From Penium margaritaceum (Eukaryota; Streptophyta; Zygnematophyceae; Desmidiales; Peniaceae), in NCBI GenBank assembly GCA_023375785.1, contig SZWC01006867.1, forward strand, positions 32,867 to 96,866: a stretch of DNA of 64,000 nt, read 5' to 3'. Of the stretch, positions 1-11,193 are shown piece after piece. The position numbers and the translations under genes were made by a program. Below the pieces are notes generated by a model. The model did not search any database. It worked only from the letters and a program-made list of their open reading frames with translations, and was not told the origin of the DNA. The stretch's first letter is position 1. Every line of letters begins with the position of its first letter.

Positions 1-2056
1 CACCCTCCCTCGTCAGCTTCTTGGCATAGGCCTGGCAACCAAACACTCGCAGATGTGAGACATCTGGTTTCTTGCCCGACCATGCCTCTTGTGGGGTCAT
101 CGGCGGCAGCTTCTTTTTCCCCTTTCCTCGAAGGGCTGATGCAGGTGTGAGGTTGATGATGTAGGCCGCTGTCCTAGTAGCCTCGGCCCAGAACCTTCCT
201 GGCAGCTTTGCTTCATACAACATCGTTCTTACCATCCCAAGGATGGTTTGGTTGAGCCGTTCAGCGACACCGTTGCTCTCGGGCGACTCAGGTACCGTAT
301 TTTCTTGTCGTATCCCCTGCTCCGCTAGCCAGCCTTCACAGGCCTTATATTCCCCACCGTTATCACAACGAAGGGCCTTGACCTTCTTGCCGGTCTGTCG
401 CTCAACCATTGCGACGAAGTGCTGCAGATGCTCCTTTACCTCACTCTTCTGCTTCATGAAGTACGTCCAGATCTTCCTCGTTTTGTCATCTGTGAAGGTG
501 AGGAAATACCTGCAGCCTCCGACTGAGGCTGTTCGCATCGGCCCGCACACGTCGGTGTGGACCAACTCGAGAGGTTCATTCGCCAAGTTTCCGTGCTTGT
601 TCCCCTTGCGCCCTTTCCTCTTAGCCTTGCCCATGAGGCAGGCCTCACATACGTTCTTCACCTTCCCCGCACCCTCTCCCTTCCCCAAGGCCAGGCCTCG
701 TACCAGCTCGTGTTTGCCCATTGTCTCCAACGTGGAGTGGGCGGCGTGGGCCAAGCGCCTGTGCCAAAGGTCTTGGCCACAGTTCGCTTCCGATGCCGTG
801 GCAGTCCCAGGGACTTCTTCGGGTTGGGTGGGTGCTGCAGCTTCCACTGATTTTGTTATATCTGCTGCTGTTGACGGGCGGCTGCTTTCTGCCTCTACCA
901 CCTGACTGCCCCCGGCAGTCATGGCTGCCCCAGCTTCGGCAGCACCCTCCACCTTGGTTTGGAGGATGTAGAGGCCGTCCACGCGTGGTACATCCGCCAC
1001 CACACTCTTTGCAGCATACTGTATTTTCACTGCCAACGTGGGAAGGATAACGGCCCTGTTCTTGTCGAAGACGACCGTCATGTCTCGGTCAGTAATCTTG
1101 CGGACAGAGAGTAGGTTGGCAGCGAAGTTGGACAGATAGACTGCCTCGGTGAGCTTGAGCTCCTTCTCTTGGCCATTCACCTGGATGGTGACCAGCTTGT
1201 CACCCATCTCTTCAGCTGGTTCCACCCTCCCGTTAGCACAACGGAAGTTGAGGTGGCAGGGGCCCATGGAGGTAAACCCCCGTTTGTCGTTGGTGGAATG
1301 GTGATTTGTACCAGAGTCAAGTGCAAAGGCCCCTGGCTTAAGGAGTGCATTGCCAGCGCCAGTCGTGCCTTGTGCCATCAGTGCGGTGGGCTGCTTCCCA
1401 CCCTTGCCTCCCTTGTCACCCTTCTCTCCCTCTCCCTTGACCCCTTCCTTCTTTGGAGCACGGCACTCGCGTGCCCAGTGCCCTGCCTTGCCACAGTTGT
1501 GGCAATTGCCAGGCCGTCGCTTGCCCTTCCCCTTGCCGCCTGCCCCCTGCTGCTGCCCTGAGTTGCTAGTGCCGCTGCTGCTTGCTGCGCCCTTAGCATA
1601 GGCTGCAATGTTGGCCTCGCTATGGCTACGCCGCATAGCCTCATTGCGGATGTACTCTGAGATGTTGGAGTACTTCACGTGGTCCTCTGGCCAGCCACCA
1701 ATCACAGTAATCATGGGGCCCCAGCTTGGTGGAAGAGCCATGAGGAGAATCATCCCCTGCATGTCGGCTTCAAGGCTCCAGCCCATGTTGCTGGCTTGCT
1801 GAAGGAGAGTCTCAAACTGCTGCAAGAATTTTAGGACGTCCTCGCCTTCAGTCAGCTGCATCCTCAGCAACTTTTGGAGGATGAACAAACGGTTGGCGAG
1901 GGAGTCACTCTGGTAGACCTTGCATAGTTTCTTGTATGCCTCAGCTGCGTTTGTGAGGCCGGAGATATGAGAGAGCAGATGCTGCTGCAGTGCTGAGACC
2001 AGAATGGCCATGCATTTCTTGTTGGCCCGCTTCCACACTNAAGTCTCACACTAGGC

Positions 2057-2071
2057 GTGGGCCCATAACCC
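2057..2071 (-). other. Half-tRNA primer-binding site of copia A
   Basis: On the minus strand this reads GGGTTATGGGCCCAC, two or three bases inside the LTR. As I recall the plant initiator tRNA-Met sequence, this is a 15/15 complement of its anticodon arm. The same position is used for priming by Drosophila copia and yeast Ty5, which use a cleaved half tRNA. Confidence 0.75.
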
Positions 2072-2074
2072 TTT

Positions 2075-2840
2075 TGTTATTCCTGAGTCACGTGGCCTGA
2101 GGCTCCGGTCTAGAAAACAGCGCCGACACAATGGCAACTGCCGACCGTCCAAGGGAATTTCACCCAAGGATCACGATCACCCCCAAGGAATTAACTATGC
2201 CTCTGGTGAGACCTAGCTACCCAGGTGCTTTCGCTCAAGGTCTTAGGGGCTCCCGCCCTCTAAGCCTTCTTCTTCCTTGGTGTGAGAGCCCAACAAATTA
2301 AGTCAGCACTCTCACACGAGCAAGATTACAACCACCTTAGCAGTTCATATCAAGCTCAGTCTCAAGCGCACAGCTCAAACAAGAGACATCAAGTGAAGGA
2401 GTAGTTGAGACAATGGCAAGTACAAGGCATAAATAGCTAAGGAGTGCCTTTGGCAGCCGAAGCGCACGCGCCTCGGCTAACCCGAGGCGCGCGCGCCTTG
2501 GCCGATGTCACTCCTTAAATTAAGGAGGTCATCCCCTCAATCAGGGAAGACATCCCCTGATCCAAGGCACATCTTGCATCTTCCAATCCGACCGTTGGAT
2601 CAGCCCGAAACTTGGACAGCTGACAGTTTGACACCTGCTCTTTCCATCGGTACGGTCAGATTGACAATCTGAATAGCCATCATCAGAAAAACCCAGGGGA
2701 CTTATCCTTGAACAAGGACAGTGCATGCCTGGTCTGTTGGACCGGACCCAGGGGACTTGCTCCACATGAGCAGTGCATGCCTGGTCCGTCCATTACTCGC
2801 CAATTCTGGAGACTAGTGGCCAAGGGGCATTCAAATAACA
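2075..2840 (-). repeat. 5' LTR of copia A
   Basis: This 766-bp block begins TGTTATT and ends AATAACA on the plus strand, a 7-bp inverted terminal match with the TG...CA ends of LTRs. Its inner edge adjoins a primer site and its outer edge cuts the reading frame of B's gag. It resembles the LTRs of H, N and the solo copy at 54043-54726, for instance in the GCAGTGCATGCC stretch near its outer end. If the insertion was clean, the target duplication should start ACATC (2841-2845); the partner flank is off the window. Confidence 0.85.
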
Positions 2841-4702
2841 ACATCTGTGACCCGTGTACAAGGGGCAACGTGGCACTCGGCAATGGAACAAGGCGCGGCA
2901 GTAGGTCGCTCGGCAGGCGACGCGGCAAGGCGAGCAACGGAGCGGACATGAGACGCATGCAACCAAGACGTGTCATCGGGTCCGTCACGCGCACACGGCT
3001 GGGCATGGGGACCACCACAGACATCATCACGCAATGACACAGGCAGTCCACAGGCAGTAGGACCCCTCGACTCAGTCAACTCACTCGCACCTCCCTGAGA
3101 TGAGCGTAGGGCGAGAAGCTGGTGAAGCTCGGCGATCGTCCGGTCGCGCTCGGCAAGCGCCTGGTTGCGAGGATCAGCGGAGGAGCCTGGTGTGGCAGCG
3201 GACTCCTCTGGGACGGCTGCGGTAGTGGCGGCCGAGCGGGCGGTCGCACCAGACGTCTGGCGCATGTGCGCCTCGTGCGCATGCTGCAGCCCACGGGTGA
3301 CCTTGGCCCAATCCAGTGGGCGTCCTGTCAGGCGAGTGCAGTCGGGATAACGATGGTCACCACCGCAGTTGAAGCACACGAGGCGACGTCCCGTCGTGCT
3401 GCTAGAGCCGCTGCTGCTGCCGCCGTTGCTGTTGCTGCTGCCGCCGTTGTTGCTGCTGCTCCCGTCGCTGCTGCTGCGGCTGACACTGCCAGTGCTGGTG
3501 CTGCTGTTGGTCCCGCCGCTGGAACCACCACCCGACGCTCTACGAACCTTCTTACCCTGCGCTGGAGCCGCCGTTGCTGGAGACGGAGGGCTGGGCGATG
3601 CGGCGGCAACTGCAGCTGAAGCGGTGCTGCGGCGAGCGCGGTTCGCGGTGTCCATGCCTGCCACGTCCAGAAAGTGGAGAGTGGCCCAGCGCTGCAGGGT
3701 CTCGTCGCTCGCCATGTTGCGAAGCAGCGTCTGGTCGAAGTTACTGAAGACGCGCGTGTAGTCAGGGTGGATGCCGTAGAGGATGATATAGAGGGCAGAG
3801 TATTGCGCAAGAGCGTCGTCCCCAAGATCCTCGTACAGCTGGATCGCCCGGCGCCAGTAATCGGCTGCGGACTCCTGAGTAGTCTGGCAGAGGGAGTTGA
3901 AATCGGCGAGGCGCTGGGAGGTCAAAGCCAAGGTAGCGCCCTCAAATAGAGTGACGGCCAGTGCCCATGCCGCGCAAGGGTTAGCTCCTGAGCCGGTCAG
4001 TGAATCGCCAAGGAACCCACTGAAGTCCTTGGTGAAGTCCAGGGCGGCCTTCATCAGGCCGGAAGCTGCGCGGACTGCCATGTGTGTCTGAGCGGGGTCA
4101 GACGCCTGATATGGTGCGAGGTAGTAAGGGAGGACTCCCTCGCTCATGGCCCACATGCGAAAGCGTGGCTCCCAGGACTTGAAGTCGTTCCCAGTCCGGA
4201 AGACGGGCGGGTGTGACTCAAACCACTTGGGTGGCTTGACCGTTGGCAGGGTAATGGCCGAAGCCACTGCGGGACCAGGCANGTCCAGGGCGGCCTTCAT
4301 CAGGCCGGAAGCTGCGCGGACTGCCATGTGTGTCTGAGCGGGGTCAGACGCCTGATATGGTGCGAGGTAGTAAGGGAGGACTCCCTCGCTCATGGCCCAC
4401 ATGCGAAAGCGTGGCTCCCAGGACTTGAAGTCGTTCCCAGTCCGGAAGACGGGCGGGTGTGACTCAAACCACTTGGGTGGCTTGACCGTTGGCAGGGTAA
4501 TGGCCGAAGCCACTGCGGGACCAGGCATCGAGGAGGCAATTCCCTTACCCAGGCGGGCCCGCAGAGCCAGCTCCTCAAAGCTCAGTGGGCGGCGAGATGA
4601 GCTCGAGTCAGCGCTAGAGCTGGAGTTGGTGCCCTGGAGGGCTGCATTGGCCTCACGCGCTCGGCGACGCGCCTCCAGGCGGATGAGGTGCGCTCGGAGC
4701 AC
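2841..4702 (-). CDS. gag: Gag of copia B, C-terminal part truncated by copia A
   Basis: Gag forms the virus-like particle that packages the element RNA; this one is read on the minus strand. Visible parts: a basic N-terminal helix-like stretch (RLEARRRAREAN), a Ser-rich linker, the capsid-like region with the motif KWFESHPPVF, then a Ser/Asn/Gly-rich linker and the knuckle CFNCGGDHRYPDC followed by RPLDWAKVTRGL. The same order is seen in C and D. The capsid segment appears twice because the assembly repeats 245 bp around the N at 4282. The frame ends a few bases inside the LTR of copia A, so the true C-terminus and the protease junction are not here. The upstream boundary is uncertain; a further in-family N-terminal segment lies at 4808-5115. 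Confidence 0.8.
4037..4527. repeat. False tandem duplication around a single N (245 bp twice)
   Basis: 4037-4281 and 4283-4527 are identical as far as I can read, with N at 4282 between them. The left copy ends exactly where the right copy ends and the right copy starts exactly where the left copy starts. This is how two overlapping contigs look when joined end to end instead of merged. Confidence 0.9.
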
Positions 4703-4954
4703 CTCTTCCTCACCCTCCTCGCCGGAGTCGGAGAGGTTCTCTACGACTTCATCACCATTATCGCCGTGGGCAAGGTGGTCCTCGCTCGAGTCAGTCGACG
4801 GACGCTGCTACTGCTGATGCTGGGGCACCAAGCCCCTGATCATATCCTGTAGTTCGGCCACCTGCCTCGTCAAGGTATCGCGGCTCTCCTCCTGTAGGTC
4901 TGCCAGTGCGCGCACTTGGCGCGCCAATGTAGTCGGGCTCGGCGGCCGCTGCTG

Positions 4955-5100
4955 TTGTTGCTGCAGCGGTGGCTGCTGGTGTTGTGGCAACGGCTGCTGC
5001 TGTCCTTGTTGCTGTTGCTGCTGCTGTAGTGGCTGCTGTTGCTGTAGTGGCGACTGCTGCTGCTGCTGCTGTTACTGCTGCGACTGCTGCTGCCGCTGTG
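4955..5100. repeat. CTG/CAG-rich tract in gag N-terminus of copia B
   Basis: Interrupted (CTG)n on the plus strand, read as Gln-rich sequence in the minus gag frame. Similar GCT/CTG tracts lie between primer site and gag in D (about 32940-33300) and E2 (about 19745-20225). Confidence 0.8.
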
Positions 5101-5119
5101 GTGATGATGGCGGTGGTCA

Positions 5120-5962
5120 ACGTTGACCGCTGACAGCATTGCCCTCGGCAGCTGCGTCGGCAGCCATACTGGAGGAGGTTTGCTTCGGCATGGCAACCGG
5201 TTTCCTCCCTCGTTTTCCCCTCCGCAGAAGTCCTCCGCGGAGCGTCTCCACGGATCTGCCCTTCCGCGGAACTTCCTCCTCGCAGAACTCCTCCGCGGAG
5301 CGTCTCCGCGGATACCTTCCACGGTGAACTTCACCACGGAAGCTCACTACGGATCACCGCGGATTACCGCTGATGCCCGCGGAGTACTGCGGTTTACCGC
5401 GGTTCACCTTCAATGACCGCGGTCACCGCGGTCACGCTGGTGTGGAATAGGGCGGGCTGCTGAGGTCCGCGGTCGACATGTTCAGCACCCGCAGCTCCTC
5501 GGTCGCAGGTCCGCGGCGAGCAGCGTCGATGTTTTCTGAACGGCCGCGGAGGTGGAGCTGCGCGGAGGTGGAGCTGAGGTGGAGCTGCGTGGATCCGCGA
5601 AACATCGCGGATCTGGACTGGCAACGTCACCTCGAGGTGGCGAATACGGAACGCCGAGTGCCTCCGCGGTACTCGACGCGTGTTCCGACGCGGTCGCACG
5701 GTTGCCGCGCCCGCTGCGGATGCTTTATCACCGCGGAGCACCGCGGAACGAACGTGGAACGACCGCAAGTCGACCGCGGAACGACCGCGGATTGACCGCG
5801 GATTTTATGAAAAGCGGTCGAAGTGGTGGTGGGCCCTCCCAGGACCTTCCGCCAAGACCGTGGGCACTGCTGCTGCTGCTCCTCAAGGCAACGGCTGCGG
5901 TTGCTCACGACTTCTTCGGCTGCTGCGTCTCTGCTGCGCAGCTATGCGAGCACTGACTCGTT
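5120..5962 (-). repeat. Leader of copia B with a dense CCGCGG array
   Basis: This stretch between primer site and gag has no convincing protein. From about 5220 to 5810 it carries roughly eighteen CCGCGG hexamers, mostly in the context (A/T)CCGCGGA, spaced irregularly by about 10-80 bases. Degenerate neighbours (CACGGA, CGCGGA) suggest growth from a short unit of the ACCGCGGA kind. Long ORFs drawn across it on either strand are by-products of the composition. Confidence 0.75.
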
Positions 5963-5974
5963 GCTCTGATACCA
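5963..5974 (-). other. Primer-binding site of copia B (3' end of tRNA-iMet)
   Basis: Minus-strand TGGTATCAGAGC directly next to the LTR end. This is the standard primer site of plant copia elements, complementary to the 3' CCA end of initiator tRNA-Met (12/12). Confidence 0.92.
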
Positions 5975-6605
<631 letters not shown>

Positions 6606-7155
6606 CACTAATACACACATGTACAAATTGATTGACATGGCCTCACTTGGGAAGACGTCAAGCAAGCCCGTCTTGGATGGCGTCTCTGGCGACTTGACCC
6701 AAGTACCCAACCCAGGCGCACTTTCTGGTGCATGCGTGGCCTTGACTTGATTCTTTATCTCATGTGGGAGATGCTAGGGCCCGTACATTCTTACTGCCAT
6801 GCTCTACATCGTATTTGCTTGCCTTGAGTGTTTTCTAGGGGAGCTGCATTTCCCGGGTGCTGATCCTTAGGGGTCCACCATGCTGGGTACACCCGAGCAT
6901 CGGTGAGTAGCCGCCGCTCGGTTTCATGCCAAGCAGTTGGGCTCGACTGCCAGGTGGCGGTGTGTACTCCCTCGGGTGTGATGCCCGAGGTGAGTGCATG
7001 CCCACCGGTCTCAAAGTCTCGCTCCCGCCCACTCATACAACTCGTCTTTGTTTTGTCGAGCTAAGGAGGTAAGTGTTTCTCGCATCCATGGCATGCAGTG
7101 TGTTTCCCGTGCATCATTCCTCCCTCACACACGTGCGCCCGAGGATGTTGCCCGG
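6606..7155 (+). repeat. F-type LTR fragment
   Basis: Matches the 5' LTR of copia F (about 34250-34807) in patches: the GATTGA-ACATGGC start, the CCTTAGGGG-CCACC stretch near 6865-6880, a CATCCATGGCATGCA stretch near 7084 and the end near GGTAACTA. The alignment is loose, so this is an old and diverged copy. The part to its left is replaced by copia B. A primer site after 7155 is not clearly preserved. Confidence 0.55.
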
Positions 7156-7347
7156 TAACTATAGTAGATTCATTCAAGTCACGACAATGTGAGTGAGTGA
7201 GAAGTCGAATGCGTTGGTGTGGATAAGAAACCGTGCAAGTGGTCTCTTGACTTCACGCGCATGCACCACCATGCAGGAAACTTATTGTTTTCCCGACGTG
7301 CATGGAGTTTGAGGCGTTCTGTCGGTGTACACATTTCTAGGTGTAAG
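7156..7347. other. Unassigned spacer
   Basis: No coding pattern, RNA gene or repeat that I recognise. It lies between the F-type LTR fragment and the D-type LTR fragment. Confidence 0.5.
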
Positions 7348-7505
7348 TGAGAAATTGCTAGGAAGCTTCCTAACCTTGCTGCTGTTGACGTGGCGACGCT
7401 ATCCAGTCCATTGATGCTCTAGCAAGCAAGGAGGTGCAAGAAACAGCAACGTTCAGGCGAGAGAGACGCACAAAGTATCATAAGCTCCAATAGCTTAGTA
7501 ATGCA
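7348..7505 (-). repeat. Truncated B/D-type LTR fragment
   Basis: Begins TGAGAAATTGCTAGGAAGC and follows the D LTR (33444 onward) closely for about 150 bp, including the AGCAAGGAGGTGCAAGAAACAGC part, then stops where a second LTR start follows at 7506. Confidence 0.7.
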
Positions 7506-7879
7506 TGAGAAAATGCGTGGAAGCTTCCTAGCAACATAGCCGCTGACTAGGCGTCAGTGCCAGGTGAGACGGTGACGACAGCCACAGGTCGTGCACACAA
7601 CGGCAAGGGTTTGGCTAGGAGACACAAGACAAAGTGTCAGAATGCTTCAATAGCATATGCAGAGAGAGATAACAAATGACAGGTCCAAGGCATGAATACC
7701 TGCCGCGACGCACGGCAGGTGTCGCACGCGGCAGTCCAAGAGCTGTCCTAAAACCGGCCCAACACCATTATTTTGGCCGTAACTCTGCGCACACATGTCA
7801 GAATGCTATGCCGTCTGAACCTAGACATGCAGGATGAAAAGACAGACGCTACGACTGGTCACATGCATGCATCCATAAT
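7506..7879 (-). repeat. 3' LTR of copia C, outer part
   Basis: Begins TGAGAAAATGCGTGGAAGC and follows the B/D-type LTR up to the GCTACGA-TG segment near 7847. The matching remainder of such an LTR appears at 21054-21324 next to C's polypurine tract. I therefore read both as one LTR split by element E2. Bases ATCCAT(A/C)AT occur at both sides of E2, compatible with a target duplication of unclear edges. Confidence 0.6.
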
Positions 7880-8645
7880 TGGAAATAGTTTTAGGGCATG
7901 CAGGCCCATGCAAGAACGAACATGAGCTCTGTGTGTGAGTGCGATGCAAGACGGCAAGAATTTGGCGAAGTCTGGAACGCTGAATATAGAGAACAAGGAG
8001 AGAGAACAAATGAGCCCCTAGCGGGCTTAAGTAGGGGCGCCGGCAGCTAGCCGCACCAAGCCCCGTCACCCCCGTTGAGCCCAAACGGGTCAGCGGGGAG
8101 AACACACTGCGTACAATACGATAACAATAACGGTGGTCTCCTCGATGCACCGGAACAGCTCTCCGAATACCGGGGTCTCGACCACCGAGAAAAGAGGAAC
8201 AATGCCAATACATCTCAGAATCAACGTCCAGACATTACACACCGCTTTCCGAACATCGGAAGCACTAGTACAGCCACCGGGTCTCCTCGTCACACCGGTA
8301 TAGTCCACCGGGTGCGTGGGTCTCAACCCACCGAGACAACTCTCCTAGCTCCCGACAAGCCCACAAGGCTACCGGAACGCATCGACCGCGTCTCGCCGGT
8401 GCTGTCGTACGTGCTGGAGAAGTCGCGGTGCAGTCCGGAGGCCCGTCGTGTCGTCACGCCCTCCTCTGCCATGTACCCCGAATGTGGGTGTATCGGTAAA
8501 CTAGCAATGTTGGTCGTGACGGGTGGAAGCCACACAAACCAGCACTCCCCCTGGCTGACATAGCCGTCCACGCCAGAACAAATGAACAAAGGCATGGAAC
8601 AACAATGTATGGCAAGCCATAACATGCATGAGTCAATTCACATAG

Positions 8646-8692
<47 letters not shown>
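8646..8692. repeat. (CA)n microsatellite
   Basis: Pure CA run within the E2 LTR; a second copy follows the gap at 8917-8954. Confidence 0.95.
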
Positions 8693-8695
<3 letters not shown>

Positions 8696-8915
8696 ATCTG
8701 CTATCCATCTAGGGTCTCCCTGGACACTGGCACAGCCCACCAAGTGTCTGGGTCTCGACCATGAGAGGAGTGATGCACACGCACACATACACATGTCATG
8801 CACATGTCAAAGGACAAGATGGTCTCCTCGTGACACTGGCGGTACCAGGGCCCGGGTCTCGACCGCTACGAGTAATCCAACACAATAGCATCATCATCCA
8901 AACACAGGATCANNN

Positions 8916-8955
<40 letters not shown>

Positions 8956-9172
8956 ATCTGCTATCCATCTAGGGTCTCCCTGGACACTGGCACAGCCCAC
9001 CAAGTGTCTGGGTCTCGACCATGAGAGGAGTGATGCACACGCACACATACACATGTCATGCACATGTCAAAGGACAAGATGGTCTCCTCGTGACACTGGC
9101 GGTACCAGGGCCCGGGTCTCGACCGCTACGAGTAATCCAACACAATAGCATCATCATCCAAACACAGGATCA
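8647..9172. repeat. Repeated block around the NNN gap at 8913-8915
   Basis: The sequence from the CA run to AAACACAGGATCA occurs before the gap (about 8647-8912) and again after it (8916-9172), differing mainly in CA length. The left copy ends in the middle of text that continues in the right copy, as expected from unmerged overlapping contigs. Confidence 0.85.
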
Positions 9173-9473
9173 AGGGAGGATCTCCTCGTAACACGGGTGC
9201 AACGCACCACGTGTCCGGGTCTCGACCAACAGCTCGCATGCACATGCCATACACAGTATAGCCACACACTAAGACACACCATCACATGGTCTCCTCGTGA
9301 CACTGGTACAATGCACCAAGTGTCCGGGTCTCGACCAACAGAGTGCTACCATCTATCTGCAGCTCTGCAGGTACGTAGTGTGAGGCACATGCGGGATGCT
9401 GTAGATGCTCACAACAAAGCATGGACCTCGCCATGCATCTCCCATGGCGTCGCGTCAGGTTGAGGTCCACACA

Positions 9474-9482
9474 ACACTCCCC
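9474..9482 (-). other. Polypurine tract of E2
   Basis: Minus-strand CAGGGGGAG directly before the LTR start TGTTGTG, the same arrangement as in copia C at 21325-21333. Confidence 0.7.
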
Positions 9483-9645
9483 CTGGGTAGATGAACCTGG
9501 CAGCGATGTCCTTGATGGAGATGCTGCTGTCATAGCTGAGTAGATCCTGGGCGATGAGTCATGTGGAGTATCCATCATGTAGAGATAGCTCCCCCTGTCA
9601 CCTGCGAGTCGACTCCCTCCCTCAAAGACGAAGTGGTGTCTCCGG

Positions 9646-11193
9646 CTACAACTTCTCACGTGAATTTGCATCACCTGGGGTACACGAGTCCTCGCGTGAC
9701 TGCCAAGGGTCCCAACTCACAGTCTCTCCTGCCTCCGCACTGCTGCGATGCATCTGTGTGCGCCGGAGGAACAGGAATGGGCGAGCAGCATGCGTGCGTG
9801 GATAAAGTGGCGGAGCTGACCTCCGATACGGGATGGAACACCCTAAGACACAAGGGTGTACCCCCAAAAGAGGAGAGCTGGAGTGACGAATCGGATCACC
9901 ACTCGTGGATGAAGATGAAGATGGGGCAGGGGAGTCGGGTGGATGAAGGTGCGTAACGACAGCAAGAGAGGAAGGAAGAGCGATGATGGGGTCAACAAGA
10001 GCCAAGATGGCGGAAGCCGAAGGCACGCTCACCTCTCTTATGACAGTGTCTCCAACAGACGTCATACTCGGAGCTCGTATAAGATCATCCCCAGGTATAG
10101 GTGTGCCAGATGCTGCTGGCGAAAGGCTCCTGCCGGTAGCAGTGATGCTGCTCTCTTGTGAGAATTGCTCACGCGCTGCCATCATCTCCCGCTCTAGCAT
10201 GACTACACGCTCCTGCAGATCAGCATAATCTGCCTCGGACATGTCGAGGTGGCCTATGTCAACTTGGTGTAGGATAAACTCTGCCTCACTGGATGCTGCA
10301 CATGTAGACTGCACAACTCGTGAGTACTGTGCCATCTGCATATCTGCTGCTAAAGAAGATGGAACTGGTGCTGCTGCATCCTCCTGGGGGTCAACCAAGC
10401 TCGCAATCTGCTGAGACGCTGGAACATCGTATGCAGCTACAGGTGTCGTATCCACATCACAACTCGTGTCTGTCAGACAAGGAGTGAGCGGTCGCATGCC
10501 GAGAGAGAAGGAGAAGGATGAGTTGTCAGAGTCCGTGGAGCATGTAGAAATGTTGTCCGTGCAGGTACTGACACTCCCAGTGTCCATGTGATCAGCTAGG
10601 TTACCAATAGGTAAAAACGAAGGGGCAGAACTCAGCTCCAGCTGACGAGGTGACTCCATTTGTGTGTAGGGATCTGCACCACCATCCTCGACTGCCGCCG
10701 TAGTGGACACAGGTGTACAGGGCTCCGGCTCAGCAATGTCCGTCAAGGCGACCAACAAGCGCAGCTGGCGCTCACGCACTGTCTCGTCGGGAACGCTGGT
10801 TGCTACCACCTGCTCGATGATAGAGTAAGGACCATCATGTGACTCCGTCATGTATGTCACTACTCCGTCGTGGGTACGGGAACCCGAAGACTGTGGGAAC
10901 ATGGACGACTCCTCACGCTGAAGCTGGTCCTCATGTACCGCAAATGAGACTGTGGAGCCTGTTGTGTTTGCTGCAGCATATGTCCCAGCGATGTCTCTCA
11001 GAACTAATGCTCTTAAGAATGCCTCAACCTCCAAAAGACCAACCGGCCGACGCTGCTCATGCACTGCGACTGCTATCGTACTGGTGTGAATCTCGTGCGC
11101 CAACGCCCCTGGAGATCCGTGTGGGGCATCCCGATCCGCACAAGACTGCTGTGCCACCATCAGGCCGCTACTGGTCAGAGTCGCGAGTGGCAT
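9646..11193 (-). CDS. E2 ORF of unknown function, 515 codons
   Basis: I do not recognise this protein. It is open for 515 codons on the minus strand, rich in Ser, Thr, Ala and Asp, with acidic low-complexity stretches and no membrane segment. One likely short coiled coil lies in the second half (LQERVVMLEREMMAAREQF). No DSG protease motif, no integrase zinc residues, no YVDD and no RNase H motif are visible. It lies directly before the polypurine tract and 3' LTR of E2, where copia elements normally have RNase H. It could be a gag extension, a captured host sequence, or an element-specific protein. Its length and codon-like base use argue for past selection, but a composition effect is possible. 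The start codon is not certain. Confidence 0.45.
   Translation of the reverse strand: MPLATLTSSGLMVAQQSCADRDAPHGSPGALAHEIHTSTIAVAVHEQRRPVGLLEVEAFLRALVLRDIAGTYAAANTTGSTVSFAVHEDQLQREESSMFPQSSGSRTHDGVVTYMTESHDGPYSIIEQVVATSVPDETVRERQLRLLVALTDIAEPEPCTPVSTTAAVEDGGADPYTQMESPRQLELSSAPSFLPIGNLADHMDTGSVSTCTDNISTCSTDSDNSSFSFSLGMRPLTPCLTDTSCDVDTTPVAAYDVPASQQIASLVDPQEDAAAPVPSSLAADMQMAQYSRVVQSTCAASSEAEFILHQVDIGHLDMSEADYADLQERVVMLEREMMAAREQFSQESSITATGRSLSPAASGTPIPGDDLIRAPSMTSVGDTVIREVSVPSASAILALVDPIIALPSSLAVVTHLHPPDSPAPSSSSSTSGDPIRHSSSPLLGVHPCVLGCSIPYRRSAPPLYPRTHAARPFLFLRRTQMHRSSAEAGETVSWDPWQSREDSCTPGDANSREKL

Larger units (their letters stand above)
1..2840 (-). mobile_element. Copia A: 5' part of a Ty1/copia LTR retrotransposon, broken
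   Basis: Read on the minus strand from right to left the parts are: 5' LTR (2075-2840), half-tRNA primer site (2057-2071), gag of the UBN2 type (about 2030-1520), a CCHC zinc knuckle CHNCGKAGHWAREC (1463-1504), protease with DSGTNHHS (about 1290-1325), the GAG-pre-integrase zinc region with CEACLMGKAKR (about 630-660) and the start of the integrase core with HTDVCGP (about 550-570). Reverse transcriptase, RNase H and the 3' LTR lie outside the window to the left. The domain order is that of Ty1/copia. An N at 2040 separates the LTR side from gag, so the join there is not certain. The coding part is broken, probably in several places. The element sits in the gag gene of copia B, so it is younger than B; no LTR pair is visible for dating. 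Confidence 0.88.
8132..9342. repeat. Roughly 50-bp modules GGTCTCCTCGTGACAC...GGGTCTCGACC
   Basis: At least six unevenly spaced copies (starting near 8132, 8279, 8711, 8820, 9177 and 9289; two recur after the N gap). Each opens with GGTCTCC, has CAC(C/T)GG-type sequence in the middle and closes with GGGTCTCGACC. Two more lie in the sister LTR (near 20644 and 20789). Confidence 0.75.
7880..9473 (-). repeat. 3' LTR of E2 with a degenerate module array
   Basis: 7880-8541 matches the LTR at 20390-21053 almost throughout. 8542-9473 continues with CA-rich sequence and copies of a roughly 50-bp module up to a polypurine tract. An alternative is that the LTR ends at 8541, where a PPT-like CTCCCCCTGG also follows, and that 8542-9473 is a separate insertion. 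The stretch holds a short gap (NNN at 8913-8915) with repeated sequence on both sides. Confidence 0.6.

Noticed and set aside
2057-2071. Possible tRNA-Met gene fragment
   Set aside because: Only the 15-base anticodon-arm match is present, without D-arm or T-arm, and it sits beside an LTR in five elements. A primer site explains it.
3122-3619. Long plus-strand Ala/Arg-rich ORF
   Set aside because: It is the antisense frame of copia B's gag, open because of codon composition.
4037-4527. Duplicated capsid domain in copia B gag
   Set aside because: The two copies meet at a single N with matching ends. It is an assembly effect, not a real domain duplication.
5220-5908. Host gene suggested by overlapping ORFs on both strands
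   Set aside because: ORFs in several frames arise from the CCGCGG-rich composition, and none shows a domain.
7880-8541. Independent complete solo LTR
   Set aside because: It matches the E2 5' LTR and lies on the correct side of the E2 ORFs and polypurine tract, so it is better read as part of E2's 3' LTR. The boundary at 8541 stays open.
9646-11193. Envelope-like gene in E2
   Set aside because: No signal peptide, membrane span or cysteine pattern is visible; the position alone is not enough.
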